From NCBI GenBank assembly GCA_009843585.1, contig VYDC01000132.1, forward strand, positions 1-18,721: DNA of 18,721 nt. The letters are read 5' to 3'. This document shows positions 1-6,542 of this stretch, in pieces. The notes below the pieces were generated by a model. It was not told where the DNA came from. It saw only the letters and a program-made list of their open reading frames with translations, and made no database searches. Positions within the stretch are counted from its first letter, which is position 1, and every line of letters begins with the position of its first letter. The position numbers were made by a program, and so were the translations under genes. Origin of the DNA: Chloroflexota bacterium. Its GTDB lineage: Bacteria; Chloroflexota; Dehalococcoidia; UBA2979.

Positions 1-629
1 GCCTCCCTCGTCACCGTCCCGAGATCGCGCGTCCCGGTGTGCGCGAGCGTCACGGTCGCGTTCGCGCCGGCCGCCTTGTTCGCGAGCAGCGCGGCGAGCG
101 GCCGACCGACCAGCACCGATCGCCCCACGATCACGACGCGCCGGCCCGCCGGATCGTGTCCGCTCCGCAGCAGCAGCTCCCGGATCCCGCTCGGGGTCGC
201 GGGGACGAGTCCCGGCGTGCCCGCGAGCAGGAGGCCCATGTTCACCGGGTGGAGCCCGTCGACGTCCTTGCGTGGATCGACCGCCGACATCACTGCGCCG
301 GCGTCGATCTGGGGCGGGAGCGGCATCTGCACCAGGATCCCCGAGACCTCGGGGGAGTCGTTGAGGCGGCCGACGTGCTCGAGCAGCTCCGCCTGGGTCG
401 TCGACGCCCCGAGCGCGAGCGTCTCGTGCGTCATCCCCACGCGCTCGCAGGCGCGCCCCTTGTTGCGGACGTAGGTCGCCGATGCGGCGTCGTCGCCGAC
501 GAGCACCGCCGTGAGATGCGGCGCGCGATCGGCGCGTGCGACGTGGGCGGCGACGGACTGCGCCGTCTCCTGCGCGACCGCCTCCGCGATCGCACGGCCG
601 TCGATCAGGGTCGCCGCTGGCGCCGTCAC
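1..629 (-). CDS. folD: FolD, methylenetetrahydrofolate dehydrogenase/cyclohydrolase (3' end cut off)
   Basis: Bifunctional cytosolic enzyme that converts 5,10-methylene-THF to 10-formyl-THF using NADP, feeding purine and formyl-Met synthesis. I translated this frame by hand; it runs off the left edge, so only 209 codons of a family usually near 285 residues are present. Visible family motifs are Y53 and catalytic K57 in SATYVRNKG, Q101 in ILVQMPLPP, D124 in DPRKDVDGLHPVN, and the Rossmann segment VVIVGRSVLVGRPLAALL. The last visible residues, ATVTLAHTGTRDL, also match FolD. The GTG start at 629 is chosen because a TATACT box lies only 6 bp upstream, no start codon lies between them, and the product then begins about ten residues before the first conserved block. 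It is divergent from acpS, and its transcript is probably leaderless. Confidence 0.93.
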   Translation of the reverse strand, partial: MTAPAATLIDGRAIAEAVAQETAQSVAAHVARADRAPHLTAVLVGDDAASATYVRNKGRACERVGMTHETLALGASTTQAELLEHVGRLNDSPEVSGILVQMPLPPQIDAGAVMSAVDPRKDVDGLHPVNMGLLLAGTPGLVPATPSGIRELLLRSGHDPAGRRVVIVGRSVLVGRPLAALLANKAAGANATVTLAHTGTRDLGTVTRE

Positions 630-635
630 GCCCCG

Positions 636-641
636 AGTATA
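636..641 (-). promoter_or_regulatory. -10 box of folD, leaderless-type
   Basis: On the minus strand the hexamer is TATACT, one mismatch from TATAAT, ending 6 bp before the GTG start of folD. Transcription would start at or within a base or two of the start codon, so no ribosome binding site would be carried. No recognisable -35 hexamer is seen; the -35 position falls in the 654-669 palindrome. Confidence 0.65.
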
Positions 642-653
642 GCGATGCCGCCC

Positions 654-669
654 GCCCGCGGCCGCGGGC
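654..669. promoter_or_regulatory. 16-bp perfect palindrome between divergent promoters, candidate operator
   Basis: GCCCGCGGCCGCGGGC is a perfect 16-bp palindrome. It sits between the -10 boxes of folD (641-636) and acpS (687-692) and covers the -35 position of both. A dimeric regulator bound here could control both directions. It could also be chance in GC-rich DNA. Confidence 0.4.
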
Positions 670-686
670 ACGCCGGACGCCCGTGC

Positions 687-692
687 TACGAT
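687..692 (+). promoter_or_regulatory. -10 box of acpS, leaderless-type
   Basis: TACGAT ends 7 bp before the ATG at 700, so the expected transcription start falls on or beside the start codon. The 7 bp between hold no Shine-Dalgarno sequence. The same hexamer recurs before other genes in this window. Confidence 0.65.
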
Positions 693-699
693 CCTCCAG

Positions 700-1170
700 A
701 TGGCGCTCCCCGACCCCGCGACGCACGCGATCGGCGTCGACCTGATCGAGCTCGACCGCGTCGCGCACGTGCTGGCGCGGCACCCGCGGCGCTTCCTCGC
801 CCGCGTCTACACCCCGCTCGAGACGGCGTTCTGCCGGGGCCGGGTCCCGGAGCTCGCGGCGCGCTTCGCCGCCAAGGAGGCGGTGATGAAGGCGCTCGGC
901 ACCGGCGCCCGCTCAGTGGGCTGGCGCGACATCGAGATCCTCCCCGACCGTCGCGGGAAGCCGCTCGTCTATCTCCACGGGCGAGCCCGGGCGCGGGCCG
1001 AGCGGATCGGCCTCGAGGCCATCGACATCTCCCTCACGCACCTTCGCGAGCTGGCGATGGCGGTGGTCGTCTGCCGGCAGCTCCGTCCGGAGCAGGATCA
1101 CGCCAGCGCGCGAGCCCACCTCATCCAGAGGCTCCGGGGGCGGGGCCTGATCGACGGCTCGGTGACCTAG
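700..1170 (+). CDS. acpS: AcpS, holo-[acyl-carrier-protein] synthase
   Basis: Transfers 4'-phosphopantetheine from CoA to the serine of apo acyl carrier protein, the activation step for fatty-acid synthesis in the cytosol. The family signature is clear: GVDLIELDRV with metal-binding D14, RFAAKEAVMKALGTG with E60 and K64, WRDIEILPDRRGKPLV, and the C-terminal DISLTHLRELAMAVVV strand. At 156 residues it is about 25-30 longer than the usual 120-130; the extra is an Arg-rich tail after VCRQL with no motif I know. ATG 700 is chosen because the conserved GVDLIE begins 11 residues in and the promoter abuts it. It is the first gene of a run in which Nnr, FabD and two KAS enzymes follow; an acpS-nnr pairing is common in bacteria. 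Confidence 0.93.
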   Translation: MALPDPATHAIGVDLIELDRVAHVLARHPRRFLARVYTPLETAFCRGRVPELAARFAAKEAVMKALGTGARSVGWRDIEILPDRRGKPLVYLHGRARARAERIGLEAIDISLTHLRELAMAVVVCRQLRPEQDHASARAHLIQRLRGRGLIDGSVT

Positions 1171-1178
1171 GTGCGCGC

Positions 1179-2867
1179 GTGAAGCTCGTGACCGCCGCCC
1201 AGATGGCCGCGCTCGAGCGGGCTGCGGCCGCCACCGGGGTCTCCGAGCGCACGATGATGGAGGAGGCCGGCCTCGCCGCGGCGCAGGAGGCGTGGATGGC
1301 CGTCGGCGCCGCCGAGGGCCGGACGATCCTCGTGCTCTGCGGAGCCGGGAACAACGGCGGAGACGGCCTCGTGGCGGCGACGCACCTCGCCGGCTGGGGC
1401 GCCGACGTGCGCGTCTACCTGCTGCGCGCCCGCGCGGAGACCGATCCCGTCTGGCTCGCCGCGCGGGAGGCGGGCGTGAGCGCCGACAGTGCCGACGACG
1501 ACGACGGCCTCGCCCGGCTGGACGCGCTCCTCTCCGAGGCGAGCCTGGTCGTCGACGCGCTCCTCGGCACCGGCGGCGGGCGGCGGGCGATCGAGGGGAG
1601 GCTGGCCCACCTGCTCAGCCGGCTGCGGGCGGCCCGCGACGGGCCGGCGCCCCCGCACCTGATCGCGCTCGACCTCCCGAGCGGCGTCGACGCCGATTCG
1701 GGCGCCGCCGATCCCGCGAGCGTCGCCGCGGACCTCACCGTCAGCTTCGGCCACTCGAAGGTCGGGCTCTCGCAGCTGCCGGGCCTCGAGCTCGCCGGGC
1801 GCGTGCTCCCCGTGGGCATCGGCATCCCCGCCGCCGCCTCGGCCGACCTTCCCTACGAGCAGCTCGACTTTCGATCGGTGCAGGAGGCATTGCCGGCGCG
1901 GTCGGCCGGATCCCACAAGGGGAGCTTCGGCGCGGCCGTCGTCGCGGCGGGGTCGCGCCGCTACCCGGGCGCCGCGCGGCTCGCGGCCGAGGCCGCGGCC
2001 CGCTCCGGCACCGGCCTCGTCGCGTTCGCGGCACCCGAGGCCCTGCAGCCGCTCCTGGTAAGCGGTCTTCCCGACGCCGTGCACGAGCCGCTCGCACCCG
2101 CGGCCGCGTCGCCGGACGGGGAGCTCGACGGGCGCGCCGCCCGCACGCTGCTGCGCGCACTCGGCTCCGGGAGCCTCCGGCGGGCGAGCGCGCTCCTCGT
2201 CGGCCCGGGCATCGGGACGGGGCGCGGCGCCCGCGGCTTCGTTCGCGAGCTGCTCGCAGGCCTCGATCAGGCCGCCGGCGAGCTGCGCGCCCTGGTCGTG
2301 GACGCCGACGCGCTCTCGGCGCTGGCTCGGCTCCCCGGGTGGGCGGACCGCCTCTCGCTGCCGCGCGTCCTCACGCCGCACCCCGGCGAGATGGCACGCA
2401 TCGCCCGCTGTTCTGTCGCCGACGTGCAGTCGAACCGGCTCCAGCGCGCGCTCGACACGGCGCGAGAGACCGGCAGCACCGTCGTGCTGAAGGGGGCCTG
2501 CACCGTCGTCGCGGCCCCCGACGGACGCGCGCGCATCTCCGATCAGGCGAATCCGATGCTCGCCACGGCCGGGACGGGCGACGTGCTCGCCGGACTGGTG
2601 GCGGGGCTGCTCGCGCAGGGGATGGAGCCGTTCGACGCGGCATCGGCCGCCGTCTACATACACGCCGACTGCGGACGGCGCGTCGCCGAGAGCCACGGGA
2701 CGGCCGCGGGCCTGGCTCAGGACCTGCTCCGGGCGCTGCCGGACGTCATGAGCCTCCTCGAGGGTCGCTCCCGGGGACACACGTCGGGACTCGGGATCGC
2801 GCCGGGGCCGCTCGCGGCGCCCGAGGGGCGCGCGAGCGCCCCGCCAGGCGGGGGAAGCCTCTGGTAG
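1179..2867 (+). CDS. nnr: Bifunctional NAD(P)HX epimerase / ADP-dependent NAD(P)HX dehydratase
   Basis: Metabolite-repair enzyme that restores NAD(P)H damaged by hydration: the N-terminal domain epimerises R-NAD(P)HX and the C-terminal ribokinase-like domain dehydrates S-NAD(P)HX at the expense of ADP. The epimerase half (about 1-225) carries CGAGNNGGDGLVAATHL (G57-L67), VVDALLGTG and ALDLPSGVDADSG. The dehydratase half (about 240-540) carries GSHKGSFGAAVVAAGS, VLTPHPGEM, VVLKGACTVV and ATAGTGDVLAG with D468. The 562-residue length fits the fused form. GTG 1179 is used because MKLVTAAQMAALE matches the usual beginning; it lies 8 bp after the acpS stop. No Shine-Dalgarno is obvious, which suggests coupling to acpS. 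The last ~25 residues are a Gly/Pro/Ala tail encoded by hairpin-forming DNA. Confidence 0.93.
   Translation: MKLVTAAQMAALERAAAATGVSERTMMEEAGLAAAQEAWMAVGAAEGRTILVLCGAGNNGGDGLVAATHLAGWGADVRVYLLRARAETDPVWLAAREAGVSADSADDDDGLARLDALLSEASLVVDALLGTGGGRRAIEGRLAHLLSRLRAARDGPAPPHLIALDLPSGVDADSGAADPASVAADLTVSFGHSKVGLSQLPGLELAGRVLPVGIGIPAAASADLPYEQLDFRSVQEALPARSAGSHKGSFGAAVVAAGSRRYPGAARLAAEAAARSGTGLVAFAAPEALQPLLVSGLPDAVHEPLAPAAASPDGELDGRAARTLLRALGSGSLRRASALLVGPGIGTGRGARGFVRELLAGLDQAAGELRALVVDADALSALARLPGWADRLSLPRVLTPHPGEMARIARCSVADVQSNRLQRALDTARETGSTVVLKGACTVVAAPDGRARISDQANPMLATAGTGDVLAGLVAGLLAQGMEPFDAASAAVYIHADCGRRVAESHGTAAGLAQDLLRALPDVMSLLEGRSRGHTSGLGIAPGPLAAPEGRASAPPGGGSLW
2825..2853 (+). terminator. 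Two overlapping hairpins at the end of nnr, possible terminator or attenuator
   Basis: GGGGCGC-GCGA-GCGCCCC (2825-2842) is a perfect 7-bp stem with a GNRA-type loop. CCCCGC-CAG-GCGGGG (2839-2852, or 2853 with a one-base loop) is a second stem that reuses the CCCC, so the two exclude each other. They lie inside the last codons of nnr and 12 bp before the -10 box of fabD. No U-tract follows, so the terminator role is uncertain. Confidence 0.35.
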
Positions 2868-2870
2868 ACT
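2865..2870 (+). promoter_or_regulatory. -10 box of fabD overlapping the nnr stop codon
   Basis: TAGACT begins with the TAG stop of nnr. A start near 2877 would give a leader of about 60 nt before the fabD GTG. There is no convincing -35 hexamer. Confidence 0.45.
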
Positions 2871-2938
2871 TGCGCGCCGGGGACGCGAACCGCGCAGGCG
2901 CCCCGTCGCACGCGGGCCCCGAGGGGGGAGCCTCAACC

Positions 2939-3973
2939 GTGACGACCGAGACCAGCCGCGGGCGGCCGGTCGGCAGCGGGACGGCCGCGGGCCCCGCCGT
3001 GCGCGGAGACCCGGTCGCGCTGATCTTTCCGGGGCAGGGCTCCCAGTCGCCCGGCATGGGGCAGCTGATCTACGAGCGCTCGCGGGAGGCGCGCCTCGCC
3101 TTCGAGGAGGCGAGCGACATCACCCGCATCGACCTCGCCCGCGTCTGCTTCGAAGGCTCGGCGGAGGAGCTGGCCGAGACGCGCGCGACGCAGCCGGCCG
3201 TGCTCACCACCTCGGTCGCCTTCCTGCGCGCCATGCGGGAGAGGCTCGGTGAGGTCGGACGCGCCATCAGGCCCCGCGTCATGGGCGGACATTCGCTGGG
3301 GCTCTTCAGCGCCGCCGTCGCCAGCGAGGCGATCTCCTTCCGCGACTCGCTGCTCGTCATCCTGGAACGGGCTCGCCTGATGAGCACCTTCAACGAGCAG
3401 CGCCCCGTCGGCATGGCATCGATCATCGGGCTCACCCACGACGCCGTCGCCGAGATCTGCCGCGACGCGACGGTGTCGCCCGCCGACCGCGTCGACATCG
3501 CGAACCACAACATGGACACGCACCTGGTCATCTCCGGGGACCTCTCGGCGCTGGAGCGGGCGATGGAGCTGGCGCGTGCGCGGCAGGGGAAGGCGATCCA
3601 GCTGCGCGTGCGCGTCTCGAGCCACACGCCGCTCCACGCCGCGCAGGCCGACGAGTTCGCGACGGTGATCCGCGAGGTGCCGATAGCGGAGCCGACGGTC
3701 CCGGTCGTCTCCAACGTCTCCTCGCAGCTGCTCGACACCGCCGACCGGCTGCGCGCCGAGTTCGAGGTCCAGCTCCGCGCCCCGGTCTACTGGGCCGAGA
3801 ACGTGCGGGCGATGTCGCGTGAGGGCGTGACGACCTTCATCGAGGTGGGTCCGGGCCACGTGCTCGCCAACATGGTGCGTCGCATCGCCGCCCGCTCCAC
3901 CGCCGTGGCCCTCGACGACGCACGCGAGGAACCGGTGCCGATCTCAGTTCTTCCCGACCCCGCCGCCCGGTAG
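2939..3973 (+). CDS. fabD: FabD, malonyl-CoA:ACP transacylase
   Basis: Moves the malonyl group from CoA to holo-ACP, supplying the extender unit for both condensing enzymes that follow. The 344-residue product has FPGQGSQSPGMG near residue 26, the nucleophile elbow GHSLG with S119, the catalytic histidine H229 in SSHTPLHA, NHNMDTHLVISGD, and the ending FIEVGPGHVLANM. The elbow continues LFSA where E. coli-type enzymes have EYSA, a mild variant. GTG 2939 is chosen because a strong Shine-Dalgarno run (GAGGGGGGAG, 2921-2930) lies 8 bp upstream; the open frame extends much further up, but only as out-of-frame reading of nnr. The first ~20 residues, rich in Gly, Thr and Arg, are a non-conserved extension. 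The next gene begins 4 bp after the stop. Confidence 0.94.
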   Translation: MTTETSRGRPVGSGTAAGPAVRGDPVALIFPGQGSQSPGMGQLIYERSREARLAFEEASDITRIDLARVCFEGSAEELAETRATQPAVLTTSVAFLRAMRERLGEVGRAIRPRVMGGHSLGLFSAAVASEAISFRDSLLVILERARLMSTFNEQRPVGMASIIGLTHDAVAEICRDATVSPADRVDIANHNMDTHLVISGDLSALERAMELARARQGKAIQLRVRVSSHTPLHAAQADEFATVIREVPIAEPTVPVVSNVSSQLLDTADRLRAEFEVQLRAPVYWAENVRAMSREGVTTFIEVGPGHVLANMVRRIAARSTAVALDDAREEPVPISVLPDPAAR

Positions 3974-3977
3974 CGGC

Positions 3978-5264
3978 GTGGGGCCCACCGCCGCCGACCG
4001 CACCGGTCCGCGCCGCGTCGTCGTGACCGGCCTCGGGATGCTCACGCCGCTGGGCAACGACTGGCGCAGCACCTGGGAGGGGCTGGTCGCCGGACGCTCG
4101 GGGATCGGGCCGGTCACCTCCTTCGACGCCTCCGGCTACGAGTGCCCGCTCGCCGGCGAGCTGCGGGACTTCGACGAGGCCGCGGTCGTCGATTCGAAGC
4201 AGCTGCGCCGCCTCGACCGCTCGACCGTGCTGGCGATCGCGGCGGCCCGCGAGGCGGTCGCCGACGCCGGCCTCGACGTCCCGGCCCTCGACCCGGAGAG
4301 CGTCGGCATCGTGCTCGGGACCGGCATCGGCGGTGCGCACCTCATCGTCGAGAACCAGCAGGTGCTGGACGAGCGCGGGCCGCGGCGGGTCTCGCCCTTC
4401 CTGATCACGCACATGCTCCCCGACACGCCCACGGGGTTGCTCGCCATCGAGCTCGGCGTGCGCGGTCCCAACCTCGCCGTCACGGCGGCATGCGCGACCG
4501 GCGGTGCCGCCGTCGGCGAGGCCGCGGAGGTGGTGAGCCGCGGCGAGGCGACGGCGGTGATCGCGGGCGGCTTCGAGGCGTCGCTCAAGCCCGTCTACTA
4601 CGCCGGATTCCAGGCGATGCGCGCGCTCGCGACGCACCCCGATCCGACGCGGGCCTCGCGGCCGTTCGACGCCAAGAGGAACGGCTTCATCCTCTCCGAG
4701 GGCGCCTGCTGCCTCGTGCTCGAGGAGGCGGAGCACGCGCGCGCGCGCGGTGCCCACATCTACGCCGAGTGGCTCGGCGCCGGCACGGCCTCGGACGGGG
4801 TCGACATGGTGGCTCCGCCCGAGGACGGCCGCGGCATCCGAACGGCGATGGCGCGGGCGCTGCGCCGCGCCGGGAGCGGCCCGGCCGACATCGACTACGT
4901 GAACGCACACGGGACCGGCACGCCCATCAACGACCGCGTGGAGACGCGTGCGCTCCGCACCGTCTTCGGCGCGGACGCCGATCGCCTCCTTGTCTCCTCG
5001 ACGAAGTCGATGCTCGGGCACATGATGGGCGCCGCCGGTGCCGTGGAGGCGGCCGTGGCCGCGCTCGTCTGCGAGCGCCAGATCGTGCCGCCCACCATCA
5101 ACTACGAGCACCCCGACCCGGAGTGCGACCTCGACTACGTGCCGAACGCGGCGCGCGAGGCAACGATCCGGCGCGCGCTCTCGACCTCGGTGGGGCTCGG
5201 CGGGCACAACTCGGCCCTGATCTTCGGGCGCTGGGATCCGCAGGGAGAGGGGGCCGAGCGGTGA
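3978..5264 (+). CDS. fabF: Beta-ketoacyl-ACP synthase II-type enzyme (first of a tandem pair)
   Basis: Condenses malonyl-ACP with an acyl-ACP by a Claisen reaction, elongating the fatty-acid chain. The thiolase-fold active site is complete: C172 in TAACATGG, H311 in NAHGTGTPIND, K343 and H348 in STKSMLGHMMGAAGA. The 428-residue length is slightly above the typical ~412 because of about 12 extra N-terminal residues before RRVVVTGLGMLTPLG. It is the more divergent copy: it reads KRNGFILSEG where family members usually have RDGFVxGEG, and AGGFEASLKP where GGAEAAITP is usual. GTG 3978 lies 4 bp after fabD with no Shine-Dalgarno, so translation is probably coupled. Its TGA overlaps the GTG of the next gene. 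Confidence 0.92.
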   Translation: MGPTAADRTGPRRVVVTGLGMLTPLGNDWRSTWEGLVAGRSGIGPVTSFDASGYECPLAGELRDFDEAAVVDSKQLRRLDRSTVLAIAAAREAVADAGLDVPALDPESVGIVLGTGIGGAHLIVENQQVLDERGPRRVSPFLITHMLPDTPTGLLAIELGVRGPNLAVTAACATGGAAVGEAAEVVSRGEATAVIAGGFEASLKPVYYAGFQAMRALATHPDPTRASRPFDAKRNGFILSEGACCLVLEEAEHARARGAHIYAEWLGAGTASDGVDMVAPPEDGRGIRTAMARALRRAGSGPADIDYVNAHGTGTPINDRVETRALRTVFGADADRLLVSSTKSMLGHMMGAAGAVEAAVAALVCERQIVPPTINYEHPDPECDLDYVPNAAREATIRRALSTSVGLGGHNSALIFGRWDPQGEGAER

Positions 5265-6526
5265 GCGATCGCACCGCCGCCTCCGCACCACGGCGCGTCG
5301 TGGTGACCGGCATCGGCATGGTCACCCCGGTCGGGGTTGGTCGCGAGCGAAGCTGGCGCGCTCTGCTCGCCGGCGAGAACGGCATCCGGCGGGCGACCCT
5401 GGACGACCTCTCGGGGCTCGCCGTGACGATCGCCGGCGAGGTCCCCGACTTCGATCCGGGCGCCTTCCTCGACCGCCGGGAGGCGCGGCGCACCGATCGC
5501 TTCGTCCAGCTCGCCATCGCGGCGGCCGACGAGGCCGTCGCGCACTCGGGCCTCGACATCTCAGCCGTCACCGATCGCGTCGGGGTCATGATCGGCAGCG
5601 GCATCGGGGGCCTCGCGACGATCGAGGAAGGCTACCGGACCCTCTTCGAGAAGGGACCGGCGCGCGTCTCGCCCTTCATGGTCCCGATGTACATCGCCGA
5701 CATGGCGGCCGGCCAGGTCTCGATCCGGCACGGCGCCCGCGGCCCCAACTTCGACACCGTCTCCGCCTGCGCCTCCGGCTCCGACGCGCTCGGCACGGCT
5801 TTCGAGACGATCCGGCGCGGCGACGCCGACGCGATGCTCGCCGGCGGCGCCGAGGCGGCCGTCACGCGCATGGGCCTCGCCGCGTTCCACGCCTCGCGCG
5901 CACTCTCCACGCGCCGCGACGACGACCCGGCGCACGCGTCGCGTCCCTTCGACAGGGAGCGCGACGGGTTCGTCCTGGGGGAGGGCGCCGCCGTGCTCGT
6001 GCTGGAGGAGCGGGAGTTCGCGCGCCGGCGCGGGGCCCCCATCCTCGCCGAGATGCTCGGCTACGGACAGTCGGCCGACGCCTTCCACGTCACGCAGCCC
6101 TCGGAGAACGGCGAGGGCGCGGCGAGGGCGATGCGCGAGGCGCTCCGTGCGGCGGGGCTCGATGCCTCGGCGGTGAGCTACATCAACGCGCACGGGACGA
6201 GCACCCCGCTCAACGACAAGTTCGAGACGCTCTCCATCAAGGCGGCCTTCGGCGAGGAGGCGTTCTCGATCCCTGTCTCCTCGACGAAGTCGATGATCGG
6301 CCACTCGCTCGGCGCCGGCGGCGGCATCGAGGCCGCCGTCTGCGTGCTCTCGATCCGCGACGGTCGGATCCACCCCACGCGCAACCTCGAGGCGCCGGAT
6401 CCAGAGTGCGACCTCGACTACGTCCCGGAGGGCGCACGCGATCTCGACGTCGAGGTCGCCATGTCGAACGCGCTCGGCTTCGGCGGCCACAACAGCTCCC
6501 TGCTCTTCGGCCGATCCGACCCGTGA
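5261..6526 (+). CDS. fabF: Beta-ketoacyl-ACP synthase II, FabF (second of a tandem pair)
   Basis: Second condensing enzyme, 421 residues, closer to the canonical FabF pattern than its upstream neighbour. The catalytic residues are C170 in SACASGSDALG, H311 in NAHGTSTPLND and H348 in STKSMIGHSLGAGGG; the two histidines have the same residue numbers as in the first copy, which points to gene duplication. The substrate-pocket region reads ASRALSTRRDDDPAHASRP and DGFVLGEGAAVLVLEE, as in ordinary FabF. The GTG at 5261 overlaps the preceding stop as GTGA, so the pair is translationally coupled. RecJ follows 16 bp downstream. Both copies keep Cys-His-His, so neither looks like an inactive chain-length-factor partner; division of labour by chain length or branching is only inferred. 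Confidence 0.93.
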   Translation: MSDRTAASAPRRVVVTGIGMVTPVGVGRERSWRALLAGENGIRRATLDDLSGLAVTIAGEVPDFDPGAFLDRREARRTDRFVQLAIAAADEAVAHSGLDISAVTDRVGVMIGSGIGGLATIEEGYRTLFEKGPARVSPFMVPMYIADMAAGQVSIRHGARGPNFDTVSACASGSDALGTAFETIRRGDADAMLAGGAEAAVTRMGLAAFHASRALSTRRDDDPAHASRPFDRERDGFVLGEGAAVLVLEEREFARRRGAPILAEMLGYGQSADAFHVTQPSENGEGAARAMREALRAAGLDASAVSYINAHGTSTPLNDKFETLSIKAAFGEEAFSIPVSSTKSMIGHSLGAGGGIEAAVCVLSIRDGRIHPTRNLEAPDPECDLDYVPEGARDLDVEVAMSNALGFGGHNSSLLFGRSDP

Positions 6527-6542
6527 CCGGGTCGCCGCGTGC

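Noticed and set aside
39..1178. A continuous plus-strand frame that would extend Nnr upstream by about 380 residues
   Set aside because: It reads through the minus-strand folD and out of frame through acpS, is Arg/Pro/Gly-rich with no motif, and the conserved Nnr protein begins at GTG 1179.
1167..2936. 589-codon open frame on the minus strand opposite nnr
   Set aside because: Antisense shadow of a high-GC gene: composition is Arg/Gly/Glu-rich with no recognisable domain, while the plus strand carries complete Nnr motifs.
3837..5291. 484-codon open frame on the minus strand opposite the first fabF
   Set aside because: Same shadow effect; the plus strand has all KAS catalytic residues and the minus product matches no family I recognise.
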